Of a stretch of 64,000 nt of DNA, positions 19,670 to 31,533 are shown piece by piece; positions within the stretch are counted from its first letter, which is position 1, and every line of letters starts with the position of its first letter. The position numbers and the translations under genes are program-made. This stretch comes from Sequoia sempervirens. Taxonomy: Eukaryota; Streptophyta; Pinopsida; Cupressales; Cupressaceae. The DNA lies in the NCBI GenBank assembly GCA_007258455.2, contig VDFB02193867.1, positions 527,426,751 through 527,490,750 on the forward strand, given 5' to 3'. Below the pieces are notes generated by a model. That model was not told the DNA's origin. It saw only the letters and a program-made list of their open reading frames with translations, and ran no database searches.

Positions 19670-22339
19670 GGGGACTCCACCTCTTATGGATTTAGAACCA
19701 AGTGATATGATAGGGTTGAGTGTGATTTTACTCCTCAAATCACTAACTTCTCTCTTTGACCTCTTGAAACTTTGATTCCAGGGCATTGTTATTTGACTTC
19801 AAATTCATGATAAAGTTCTTGATGGCCTATAATGCATGCTTTGACAGTTACTTCTTATGATTATATTTTCTTCTCATCAGAAGTCACACCTATAACCTTT
19901 GTTTCTCACTTCCTACACTACTCACTATCCACTGTGATGACTATTATTCATTCATTTTAAACCATGACATCGACTAAAGTGTCCATGTATATGTTTTATT
20001 TTTATGGTTCTCATTATTAGTTGTTCACTATTTGATGACTCTTATACTTTACTGCCATCATAGTCTTTACTGGCATAAATTTTGTCACTTAACTATTGGG
20101 GGAGAATCCACTACCATCACTTGATTGTTAACTATAGACTACCATTAGTTTTTACATATGGTTGTGAACCATAAATATCTATCATCCTAGTCATGATAAC
20201 ATAACTGATTTCTTGATTTCCTTATAAATATTATAATTTCCTTGCCTCCCTTACTCATCCTTCTAGCACAATGCCACAATTATGTTTTACATAGATAAAA
20301 TTTCAAGTATTTTTGTCGTTTCACTAAAAACCTAATTAAGTCACTTTGAAGTTTTTATATTTCTTCTTCTAGATATATAGTCACATGCATTATATCTATT
20401 GCATATATATATTTTTTTAAATATTGATGATCATGATTCACTATCTAGATCATGGCAACAATCAATGAATCAAATGCACTCGAGAAGTTTGTAACAAGTC
20501 CATTAACAAAAGAGGAATTTGTTGATTCAAATACATACATTGAAATCCTTATTGAGAAACTCACCAAATCAATTGCAAATCAATTAGACAAGATAATTCA
20601 ATAAATGGGAGATGATACATTGTAAATGGTCATCGTTGAAAAAAATGAGATCGTTCAAATACCAGACTTGGTAGACAAGTTTCATAGAACACACAAAAAA
20701 GTTGCATGATTTTGCACATTTTTGAAAGAAATATTTTACGATTAATAGGGATCCTCTAGATAGATAATAGAATAATTAATGTTGTTTATACATCATAATT
20801 AGTGTATACAAACAAGGACACTATATAGAGTTGTGTTAACATTGAATAACTAATATGAATAATATTTTGTTCAGTACTTTAACTTCTATTAATAGTATTT
20901 TGATCAGGACTTTGATGTATATTTCTAAAAAACTCTATTCATACATCATCTATGTGAATAGTTGAACTTTTGTTTTTATAAACATCTCTTATGAACAATA
21001 CAGTCCTGCCCTTCAAAGACCTTTGTGCTACTTCAACATAATGGGCTATAGTATATGCAACCACTCCCTAATTGGAGAACAACATTTGGAGAGAAATATA
21101 TTGCTAAGAGTTTCTAAATAACCTACATAGTTGTATTTGATTCAACATTTTAAAATGTTTTAAAATTCTAAATACATTATCTCTATCTTAAAATAAATAG
21201 CATACGTTATGGCCATGGAGCAAGAATAAAACAAATTTTCTACCCACAAGTCTACACACAAAATTGATAATGGTATGCAATTTTTTCTCATTCATTTCTA
21301 TTCACATTTCACTAAGTTTCCTTGTGAGCTATGGTTTATTTTTTTGTGTTTTATAGATATTAAATTTTAATATTTTTATTATTATTATGATGGTTTCTAG
21401 TTTCATGGTAGATAGTGGGACTGATGTTAATCACGAGTTTCAACTATGTACTTGCTTCTTGCAAATTTGTATATTATAGATAGCCAACACTTTATCATAT
21501 ACAAAGATTAAGTTTCTCATGTATTTGTTGAGTACTTAAACATTTACCCTTATAATATAGATCATATGCTACACTATTATCAATTTTTCTTTTTTACAAA
21601 TTCAACTCACTTTTTGATAATATTACCCTTTTCCCTTGTTTTAGCTTGCTCTTGTTCTAGTCATCTTCTTCCACCATACACATCCCTCCTCTACAAGAAA
21701 TTGGTTTCATGATAGTCAGCATTAGAGAGATATTCTTCAATATTCTATGTGTAACAATGATTGCTTAGCTAATATGTAACATTACTTGTGGATTTTGACA
21801 TATGCCCTTGTTATTCGCTTGTAAATATTCAACTATAGACATTTATGTATAGTATAAATTTTCCATGTTTATAAACAAAATGTCCTTGTTCTATATGACT
21901 TATTTATGTTAATTTAATTCTACAAATTGCAATTTGTTTGCTATTCCATCTAAGAAATTACGATTCTTATTTTTGAGTCACCAACATATGTTTGTTATGA
22001 TGTCTAAGGAAGAAGAACTAGTGACCAGATCTAAAGCCTTAGTGATAATAACTAGATGTTTCAAACATTGTTTCATTCCTATTAGAAAAAGATACACTAG
22101 CTTTAGGCAAGGACTCCAAGAGTGGCACATGTCTTGTTAAATAAAAGAGTTTACACATATTATTAAATTGATAATAAAAGTATAATATATTAAGTATTAG
22201 GAGATTTATATGATGCAATAAAATTAATTAATAATATGAAAGTTATCAATTAAAAATATGATTAAGATCATATTAACTATTAATTTGTGTTTTCAATAGA
22301 TAGTATAATTAGTAATATCATAGTTAACAATAAAAACAA
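19670..22339. other. Intergenic, AT-rich, no recognised gene
   Basis: The only mildly protein-like piece is a 50-codon frame from ATG 20452 to TAA 20602, with an amphipathic helix (EILIEKLTKSIANQLDKII). It matches nothing I know and may be chance. No terminal repeats were found. Confidence 0.35.
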
Positions 22340-23220
22340 TGAAGAGGTTAGAAAAGAGTCAAGGAAAACAAAGGAAGATAAGAGAAATATTACAGAATAA
22401 TGCCTTCACCTAGAATATTTGCTTCTCTCCTTGATGAGAAGAAATGGAGTGCACTCTTATTCCATTTGTTTTTCTCTTGATGTTGATATATAGATTTCTC
22501 AATACACTAGCATAACCTTGATATGATTAATAGTGATTACAAGATAAGAGATCAAAATTATAGCTCAATAGATTCTTAGGTAAAAATGAAGTATGATAAC
22601 CTCTAGATATAGAGTCTTGAAGAAGAAAATCAATGGCTATAAATGATTAATGATGGATAGCTAAGATTGAAGGAGGGTCAAGGTTAATGATGGATATTAT
22701 CTAGGTTTAGAATTGAGATAAGGAAAAAAACCTTATGAAAATGATTAAGATTAAGAGATTAGATGAGATGAGTGGATAAGATGAAAAGTTTGACTTTTGG
22801 GTAGGTGTGTAGGTTCAATGAATCTAAGAAAGGAGTTAGTTAGACATGTGAAGGGGACATTTGTCACATGAAGATAAATTTAGATTATGATCCATGTGAA
22901 GAAGATGGAGGTCTATGATTAGATAGACAAGGATAGAGGATAAAATATAATTAATTAAATAAATTTTAAGTATTTATTTAATTAATTGATCATGATGGGA
23001 TAATAATTAAATAAATGATATATATTTATTTAATTAATGAATTAGGATAAGGGATGTTAATCAAATAGATGATAAATACATATTTATTTAATTAAGGGAT
23101 TAGTATAAAGGTGGGAAAGGATGAAAAAAAAGTGAATAATAGATATGTGTTTAATTAATTACCAAAGATAGGTTGAAATGAGGCATGGTTGGCTAAAGTC
23201 ATATTCTAGGTGTCTAAACA
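22340..23220 (-). repeat. Probable solo LTR (881 bp)
   Basis: On the minus strand the block starts TGTTTAGACACCTAG and ends CTAACCTCTTCA, i.e. TG...CA. It is flanked by AACAA (22335-22339) and CACAA (23221-23225), a 4/5 match. The AT-rich ATTAAATAAAT blocks (22950-23160) resemble those in the Tat LTRs of this window. No PBS or purine tract adjoins it, as expected of a solo LTR left by recombination. Confidence 0.45.
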
Positions 23221-23225
23221 CACAA

Positions 23226-25093
23226 TGAAGTAAGTTATAATTTAAGGTGAATAACGGTCTTAGTATTATAAATAAATGATTAAATTGTGCACCCAAAGAG
23301 TATGTACACAAATATGGGGAGCTAAAAAGTGGTGAGATAATCATATTTATGCAAATTCCACACTTACATTTAGAATACATGATGTGTGAAAATTATAATG
23401 GGATTTTGTTAAGCTTGAACACATTTTTGGTAGTGCAAGCATACCATAATGCAAGCGTATTCTTGTTTAGACTGATCAAATATTGTCCTTAGGTTTGGAA
23501 CGAGGATGAATCTATTAATCCCAAGGGTTGCAAATGTAATTGGATTCCAAAGTATATGTTTAACAAGAAACATACGAAAAGAAAGTATTCTTTCAATCTA
23601 ATTCACATATTTTAGGATAAGATTTTGAAAAAGAATAGTATTTTTGGATCTTTACATCAATCTCCATCTTTAGTTTCCAACCATATGTTTTTTCTAATTC
23701 TTTTATCTTTAATTAATTTTAGTAATTTTTTTATTTATCACAAAAATATGTATTGTTTTTTCTATATAATTTTTTCCATATTCATCCAAATTTAAAAATG
23801 CACATTTTCACATTCTATAAACTTCACTCTATATGTATTGAAATGGTTCAAAATAGGGTTTTGATGGAATGGGGGTATGCACCTATATTCCTTATTTCAT
23901 TAGGAAAAAATGATTCCCAAGGATAAGATTGAATTTCAACCCTTAGGTGATTCAACCTTAATGGAGATCTTGTTGTTTTCCTTATGATTGTGGATAGGGT
24001 AAATATGCCTGAAATGCGCTTTTGCGAGATAAATGAAAAATACAAAATGAATCCAATTATGCAATGTGAAACATGAATCATCAATTTAAAGTATAATAGA
24101 AACAAAATCAATCAACTTCTGGTAGATTTGAGAAGGGTAAGAAACTGTGAACCTGTCACCAAAAGCTTTTGTTGAGTGTTAGGTCTTGGTATAGATTCAC
24201 CCTAGGGCGAATGGGTCCTTCTACATTGATCACAAATTTGTTTTCCTAGTCCTCTGCTCTTGTATTTGCACTCCAATTCCTCTAGATCTCACAGTCGAAA
24301 AGTCGGAGATAAATTCTACAAGTGAGTTTTGGTGGCTTGAAAACTTTGATGGGCACTTTGACAACTTTGAAAAATTGCAATTTTGATTAATCTTAAATCC
24401 TTCTTCACCTAAAAATATATAGATACAAAGACAAGGAATTTTTTTTTGGTTTTTGTGAATGGGGGTTTTCCTTAATCAAATCCCATTTTGGTAATCAAAG
24501 CTTGAAATGAAATGAAACATAAATGGATGGAATGGTGAATGAAAAAACATGCTATGTTGCAACTCACCAAATCCTTGAATGGAGATCCTCAGAGGACCAA
24601 AGTCTTACACATCTCTCCAAGGTCTTGATCTTGCATGAAATGGATTGATTGGATGTTGATCTTGATAACTTGAATTTTGACTTGAATACTTGAAACCTAC
24701 ATCACAATGTTAGCTCCAAAAACATGCATGAATAAAGATAACTTTGACATGATTCTTGAGATCTTGAATGATGCAACAAATGACTGAGAAATCTACTCTT
24801 GAATGCTCTTGACAATAATATTTGCTTTTGTGAAATTTTCCTTAATGCTAGATGTCTTGAATTGATAAAATAGCTATGTATATATAGGTAATTCTCTAAT
24901 TTCCCGATAATTAAACACCAAAGGATGAACATTGGAAATTGAATTTGAATCATAAAAATTCTGCCAAAAAAATGTTAAAAATTAGGGTTCTAAAATTAAG
25001 GGGGACCCATTTGCCCTTGGGCGAATGGGTCCTAAGACCTAAATCCAGGACACTCCAATTCCAAGGCAATTTAATTAATGTTTTCAATTGTTT
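23226..25093. other. Intergenic / unclassified repeat-like DNA with palindromes
   Basis: No gene recognised. Two near-palindromes share GGGCGAATGGGTCC: 24195-24212 and 25003-25032 (arms GGACCCATTTGCCC and GGGCGAATGGGTCC, 13/14 pairing). AATAC at 25094-25098 is the left target duplication of element E. Confidence 0.4.
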
Positions 25094-25318
25094 AATACTA
25101 TAGAGCCATAAAAATGCATGGTTTTATGGAGTAAGAACCACCACTTTAACCCACATCAATAGAGCCATTCTAATTAAAAGCAAAACCAGAAATACAAATC
25201 TAAACTACAGAAACAAAATAATGCTTTTAAAAGAAATCAATCTCCATTGTCTCCCTATCACCAAGATCTTTGTTTATGCATTTGCTCTCAGATTTTATGA
25301 GCACAAAATGCAATAAAG

Positions 25319-26116
25319 GGGTATGTGTAGGATCATGATGGGCCAAAAGGTGGTAATATTATGGGTATTTGTAGGGTATGTGGCTGACGACTTTTTTTTA
25401 CCCAAAATTGATGAAACAAAAAGGTTTTTAGAGGAGATTCTCAGGTTTCCACCAATATAAATTATGCTTTAATTTGAATTTAATAAATAATAATTATACA
25501 TTTTCTATTAGAATTACGACTAAAGTCCTAATCGATAGGTTGATTGAAAAACATCTATAACTTTCAAATAGTATCACATTTTTTGAATTCAAAACATGCA
25601 TCACATTCTATTCTTCAGTTACTATAGGATTAAAAAAATAAAAAATAAATTTCATGAAGTTTTGACCAAGTTAAAGTGGTCAAACATATGAGTTTTTTTT
25701 TTAAAAATTTGTAATAAAAAATTCATAATTAATTATTTATTTGGAAAAAAATTACAAAAAAATATGCATCACATCCTGACATGAGTCCTCTACTTATATA
25801 TAAAATATTATAAAAAAATATTATCATTTTATTATGGTTAGGGTGGTCAGACAGACACCTACTTCTTATTTTTTCCTGAAATTTAAGTACTACTGCATTG
25901 AAATTTCAAATTTTCACCAAATAGATTTTTTTTTTTAAAAATAAACCTAGTAGTTTAGAAACTACATCCAATTTTCTATAGATTCTATTCTTACATATTT
26001 TTGAAATAATATAGATAACTTATTCAAATTTTTATGTCAAGTTGCCTAACACTGATTTTTTTGAATTTTTTGCCACTTAAGGGCCTATTTTTTCCATGAT
26101 GATCCTGCACATACCC
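25319..26116. mobile_element. TIR element (MITE-like, 798 bp) inside LTR E
   Basis: Ends are inverted repeats: GGGTATGTGTAGGATCATG at the left, GGGTATGTGCAGGATCATC from the right. AAAG flanks both sides (25315-25318, 26117-26120) and occurs once in the uninterrupted 5' LTR at the same point, which proves insertion. The AT-rich interior has no transposase. Superfamily not assigned; the 4-bp duplication does not settle it. Confidence 0.85.
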
Positions 26117-26556
26117 AAAGAGGCTATGGTGAATGAGAAATCCAATCAAGATGCAAAGATGATATGAGTATGTAAATTTTTGAGAAAAATTTGTGAGAGC
26201 CAAAATGAGAGGGAAATCCTATTTTAAATAGGAGTTCCTTGAGGATGGAGAGGGGTTGAAGATGAAATGTGGTATAAAAGATGTGAGAGAAGGAAATGCC
26301 ATTATCCCACATTGTTGGGTTAAATGTTATGCATGAGAGTGAAAGTGATAAAGGGATATTAGATTAAAATGAACCTAAATGATTAAATATGAATAAAATG
26401 ATTTAAAGATGCTTTACTAAAATGCAATATTTCATGAACGATTTATGCAAATGATATGATTAATATGCAAGTTATGATAATTAGTTTATTATGAAATAAT
26501 AATCAATGACTATGATAATTGATTTATTAATGGAGATGAATATGAAACAATTATAG

Positions 26557-26969
26557 TTTTTGATAAAAGGGGGATAAACGGGTTTTACAGGGACCCGAAA
26601 CCACAAAGTAACAAAATAGGAGAAGACCGAAATAGCTGTCCAAAAGACAAAAAAACTGCCAAAGAAAATAAAACCAGCATCAATAGGCAGCAACAAAAAG
26701 CCTCAAAAAAGCCAGTAAAGCGCCAGTAGACAGAAGAAGCAAGGCCCGACCACAATTAGTTCATAGAATTCAGGAGCTCATCCGCAACCTCCTCCAAGTC
26801 CGCCATTTCCTGAGCCCCCTCCATAAAGATCTGAGCCATACTAGGGGTAGTCTGAACTTTCCTTTTCGTGCTAGATCTGGCACGTTTAGATATCCCAGCT
26901 TCCTCGTCCTGGTCTTTCTCCCGATCAAGGTTGACAATCAGAGCTCTCTTCTGGGTTTTCTCCAGTTGA
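26557..26969 (-). mobile_element. 5'-truncated LINE (non-LTR retrotransposon) 3' end
   Basis: Absent from the 5' LTR of E, hence an insertion. On the minus strand a frame enters at 26969 and stays open for 70 codons (RALIVNLDREKDQDEEAG, SMAQIFMEGAQEMADLEEVA) to a stop at about 26760. A GC-richer 3' untranslated region follows, ending CCCCCTTTTATCAAAAA. The open tail plus A-rich end fits the 3' end of a plant L1-type element. There is no target duplication; three bases of target (CAT) seem lost. The family is inferred from structure only. Confidence 0.6.
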
Positions 26970-27249
26970 TAATGATAATTGATTTAATATGGAGATGATG
27001 TTTATGACTTATTATGCAAATGGATTATGAATGATTATGATTTATTATGCAAATGGATTATGAATGATAGTGCAAATGGACATGAACATTAATGCAATAG
27101 ATATTGAATGCACGTGAGATGGTTCAATGATTTGATGAAATGAATGAATAGAAGAAAGTATTGAATTAATTGATTAAGTAAATAATAATACCTATTTAAT
27201 CAATAGACAAATATTGTTAGGATTGTGAGGAAAAATTTGAGTGTCTACA

Positions 27250-27265
27250 TTTTTTCCCTCTTTGA
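27250..27265 (-). promoter_or_regulatory. Polypurine tract of element E
   Basis: Minus strand TCAAAGAGGGAAAAAA directly before the LTR start TGTAGACAC. Confidence 0.8.
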
Positions 27266-28349
27266 GACAATGTAGTTTGTCGCATTGTTTCAAAGAAAAA
27301 GATTGATCAACTGATACATGCCCCAAAGATATCTTGGTAAGGATTATGATAAGAATGATATGCCCCCTCGAGAGATTGATCGAACAGATTGTAAGAAGAT
27401 TAATCTCTTGATAGATGTCTAGAAAGTGATTAGATACCTGATATTGCACAAGTGATAAAACAATGATGTACATTTTGATGAAAATGCACAGTTGATGGGT
27501 ATAACTTAACAATTGATGGAAATGATTAGTATAGATAGGTTGATGAGCTGATGAAGTTGATTGAGAATTATGCTTACGCAGGACAAGGTGCTGCAATGAT
27601 GGATTGATTGATGGGTTAAGGGGTCATGAAATTTCAAGAAGTAGGTTGATTGATTTGAGATTTGATTCAAGAGATATATATTAGTGAGTTAAGCAATTGA
27701 TTGATTTCTCTACAACAAGAAAGATGAAAATGAAATGCAAGATGGAAGAAAATGAAGGTGATGAAGCCTCTTGTGCCTTTTAAGTGCTTTTATCATCATT
27801 GAGCTTATTATGTCGCAAATGAGTATAAGCGTCTAGATAACATGAACATTTAGACGACCTGAATACTGTTTGCATTTTTTATTTAGTAATGAAGTATAAG
27901 CATCTAAGTATAAGAACCTTAGATGACCTAAATACATATTGCATGGAAGACACTATCAGATAAGGAATGCTCTCATCCACATTAGACTCATAGGTCCTTG
28001 ATGGTTTTAGACAACCATGTCCTAAGACGAGTCATCCTGTGAATAAGAAACAATCCATAAACACCAAACAAATAATCATGCCCCATCCTTGCATCTCTAG
28101 TCAAATACATCCTAAAGAAGCTAAAAAACATGTCACCAAAGATAAAATCATAAAATAAGCAAAGATCAACAAACAAACAGGGGTTCTGCTTTGATGTAGA
28201 ACTGATTCTTGTTACAGTTTATGCATTTGGTTGGATTTGTAAGATGGGTTGATATATATGTTTAAAAGTTTGCTTGATTGTCAACACTGCATGTTTTGAT
28301 TTTGTTGAAGTTCAAAGTTGTGTGGTGATCTGAAAGTGTCGCCATTTTT
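27266..28349 (-). other. 3' non-coding region of element E
   Basis: No gene and no PMD remnant. 27361-27408 holds GGGGGCATA (minus strand) with the inverted pair AGAGATTGATC / GATTAATCTCT (10/11). 27800-27950 holds two copies of a TATAAGC(A/G)TCTA ... GATGACCTAAATAC-type motif that corresponds to the dimer in A and B. Confidence 0.55.
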
Positions 28350-28990
28350 TGGAATTTTTGAATTTTTTCAGATTTTTGGAATATTTGATTTTTTTGGATT
28401 TCTTCAGGACATTTTATGATTTTTTTGGATTTCTTCAGGACATTTCATGATTTTTTTGGATTATTTCAGGATATTTTATGATTTTTTGGATTATTTCAAG
28501 ACATTTTATGATTTTTTGGATTAATTCAGGACAATTTTTTTTGGATTATTTTAGGACATTTTATGATTTTTTTGGATTATTTCAGGACATTTTATGATTT
28601 TTATTTTTTTTGGATTATTTCAGGACATTTTATGATTTTTTTGGATTATTTTAGGACATTTTATGATTTTTTTTTGGATTATTTTAGGACATTTTATGAT
28701 CTTTTATTTATTTATTTTTTAGGACATTTTATGATTTTTTGGGGATTATTTCACGACATTTTATGATTTTTTTGGATTATTTTAGGACATTTTATGATTT
28801 TTGGATTATTTCGGACTTTTTCCATTTTGTATTTTTTAAGGACTTTTTCCCCTTTTTGTATTTTTTCAGGACTTTTTTCCCCTTTTAATATTTTTAGGAC
28901 TTTTTTTCTTTCTTTTTTTTTCCTTTTTTTTGTATTTTTTTTCAGAACTTTTTTCCCTTTTTTTGTATTTTTTCAGGACTTTGAAAAGAT
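28350..28990. repeat. Tandem array after integrase of element E (about 32-bp units)
   Basis: Some twenty units of TGGATTATTTCAGGACA followed by TTTTATGATTTTTT, degenerating toward GGACTTTTTCCCC near 28850-28980. The same GTCCTGAA-type unit appears in fewer copies right after pol in A (49360-49560) and B (9950-10080). Confidence 0.85.
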
Positions 28991-29007
28991 TGTACCCTCT
29001 AAAGCAT

Positions 29008-30399
29008 TTATGTATAAAACTTGCAAATGTGCATATTGTTGATGGGATCACTAAGCAATTCACCTTTCGAAGTAGATAACTGGTATGCCCCAGATCCATT
29101 CACAACAGTGATAACGTATGGACCCAACCAGTTAGGCTCAAATTTACCCTTCTATTCTCTGTCTTGTTGAGTGTGAGGACTTTCATGAAGAACAAGATCC
29201 CCAACCTCAAATGTATGTGGTTTCACTTTTTGATTATAACTTTGACACATCTATTGTTGGTATGCTCTAAGATGATTGAAAGTAGTTTGTCTTCGTTCAT
29301 CCAATAGTTCCAACTCCTGCAAATGAGAAACTTGGTATTCTTCATGACTGGTTTGATTGCACAAAGAGACGCGCAAAGATGGAAACTCAACCTCGATGGG
29401 AAAGATGGATTCAGATCCATAGACAAGGGCGTATGGGGTAGCACCTGTGGGAGTGCAAACACTCATGTGATAATTCCACAGTGCAGGATTCAATTGAATA
29501 TGCCAATCTCGACCAACTTCATTGACCATCTTTTTAAGAATTTTGAGAATGGTTTTGTTAGAAGCCTCAGCCTAGCCATTACCTTGAGGATAGTAAGGTG
29601 TGGAAAAATGATGTTGTATATGGAATTTCTCACAGAGTTCACAGACATCCTGATTTTTGAATGGATGACCATTATCTGTGATGATGGATAGAGGAACACC
29701 ATAACGACAGATGATGTAGTTCAGTAGGAAGGTAGCTATTTTTTTTCCAGTGATATGAGTGAGAGGAACAACTTCAATCCATTTCGTGAAATAGTCAGTG
29801 GCAATAAGAATGAACTTATGACCATTGGATGAAGGTGGATGGATCTTGCCCAAGAGATCAAGTCCCCATTGATAAAAGGGACATGGTGTAGCAAGAGGCT
29901 GCAATTCTTGTGTAGGAGCATGTATCAAGTTTGCATGTTTTTGACATTGCTTGCATTTTTTAACAAACTGATAAGCATCCTTTTCCACTGTAGGCCAATA
30001 ACCCATACACAAGAATTTCTTGGCTAAGGTAGGACCACTAGAATGTGCCCCACATATACCTTCATGTACTTCTTGTAAAGTAGTTTTGACCTCATCGTGC
30101 TCAAGACATCTAAGTAAAGTACCATCGAGACCTCGGCAGTAAAGGGTATCGGCTAAGATCACATAGCGGGAAGCTTGATGGATAAAGGTTTTACGGGATT
30201 TATTGGATAAGTTTGATGGCAAGGTGTTATCTCGAAGATAGGTATAAATATCCCCATACCATTGGGAATTAGGACCAACAATGAGACAAATCATTTCAAA
30301 TTGTGGTATATTGTAAGCAGGTTCCAAAAGAGGTTCTACCAGGAACTCACAGTAAGTGACATTACTTGGCATTTCTACAAGTGAACCAATTGTCGCCAT
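29008..30399 (-). pseudogene. int: Integrase, element E
   Basis: One frame from 30399 to the TAA at 29008 interrupted by TAG at about 29572 and 29251 and further stops. Visible in order: the zinc-binding HHCC region (HEGICGAHSSG ... CKQCQKHA), WGLDLLGKIHPPSSNGHKF (first Asp), IITDNGHPF (second Asp), PYYPQGNG and the Glu just beyond the stop, NPALWNYHMSVCTPTGATPY, and KGKFEPNWLGPYV at the C-terminus. Integrates cDNA; homologous to A and B. Confidence 0.85.
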
Positions 30400-31533
30400 T
30401 GCATTAGAAGCTCTGTTATTATCTCAGGCAATCTGCTCAAAATAGATTGATGTGAAATAAGCCTTGAAGTCATCCACCATTCTCTTGTAAGGCATCAATT
30501 TTTTTATCTTTTTTTTTATAGTCATCATTAACTTGTTTGATCACTAGCTAAGAGTCACCAAGAACATGCAACTCAAGGATCTTCCATTGCACAGCTATAC
30601 AGAGCCCAGAAAGTAATGCCTCATATTCTGCAATATTGTTGGTACATGGAAACTGTATCTTATAAGCTTTAGGTATATAATCCCCTTCTGGAGTGACAAA
30701 GAGAATTCCAGTGCCAAAACCACCTTGTGTGAAGGAGCCATCAAAATATAAAGCCCACAGATGTGTAGATTCCATGTTGAAGATTGATTCATTAGGAAAC
30801 TCTATAATAAGAGGATAATCATTTGTCATAGGAGCATCGACGAGTTGATCTGCGATAGCTTTTCCTTTGATTGTTTTTCTTTCTATATACTCAATATCAA
30901 ACTCGCTAAGAATCATCACCCATTTAGCTAATCATCCTGTGAGTGTTGCTTTGTTCAAAAGGTACTTAAGAGGATCAATTTTGGAATGAGCTTTGTCTGG
31001 TGTGTAAGCATGTAATCTCTCAGCTCATGTGATGCAAAAACTACAACAAGGCATGCTCTTTCAATAGGACTATAACTGAGCTCGTATCCCACTAGAGTAC
31101 GACTGATGTAATAGATTGCATGTTCCCTTCCTTCAGAGTCATGTTGTGCAAAAAGTGCCACCAGTGTTGTGGTGGTTATGGATATATATAGAAGTAAAGG
31201 CTTGTCATCTGTAGGAGGTACTAATACCAGTGGTTTCATCAGATATTCTTTGATTTTTTAAAAATCTTGTTCACACTTGTTGTCCAATCTAAATGAAACA
31301 TTCTTGTGTAACAGGTGCTGAAAGGGTTAACATTTATCTGTAAGTTGTGCTATAAAATGATGGATAGACTGAAGTTTTCCTTGTAATGGTCTCAACTATC
31401 TAATATTCTTAGGCGGAGGCATTTCAAGTATAGCCTTTATTTTTGCAGGATCAACTTCAATTCCTTTAGATGATACAATGTATCCAAGGAGTTTACCAGA
31501 GGCTACCCCAAAGGCACATTTCTTTGGATTCAA
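30400..31533 (-). pseudogene. RT connection, RNase H and archaeal-like RNase H, element E
   Basis: 31239-30955 is the Ty3 RNase H (LLLYISITTTTLVALFAQHD, HAIYYISRTLVGYE). 30919-30548 leads from MMILSEFDIEYIERKTIKGK into the second RNase H (LWALYFDGSFTQGGFGTGIL, NNIAEYEALLSG). The two pieces are separated by stops, and the last Asp region (about 30540-30400) is broken. Dual RNase H places E in the Tat lineage. Confidence 0.8.

Larger units (their letters stand above)
25099..27249 (-). repeat. 3' LTR of element E, interrupted twice
   Basis: Minus-strand start TGTAGACACTCAAATTT at 27249. Removing the inserts 25319-26116 (plus AAAG) and 26557-26969 leaves about 937 bp that aligns throughout with the 913-bp 5' LTR. 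The terminal base pair at 25099 is TA where the other copy has TG. Confidence 0.9.

Noticed and set aside
28563..29099. Phe-rich plus-strand and Lys-rich minus-strand ORFs
   Set aside because: Low-complexity readings of the TTTTATGATTTTTT array.
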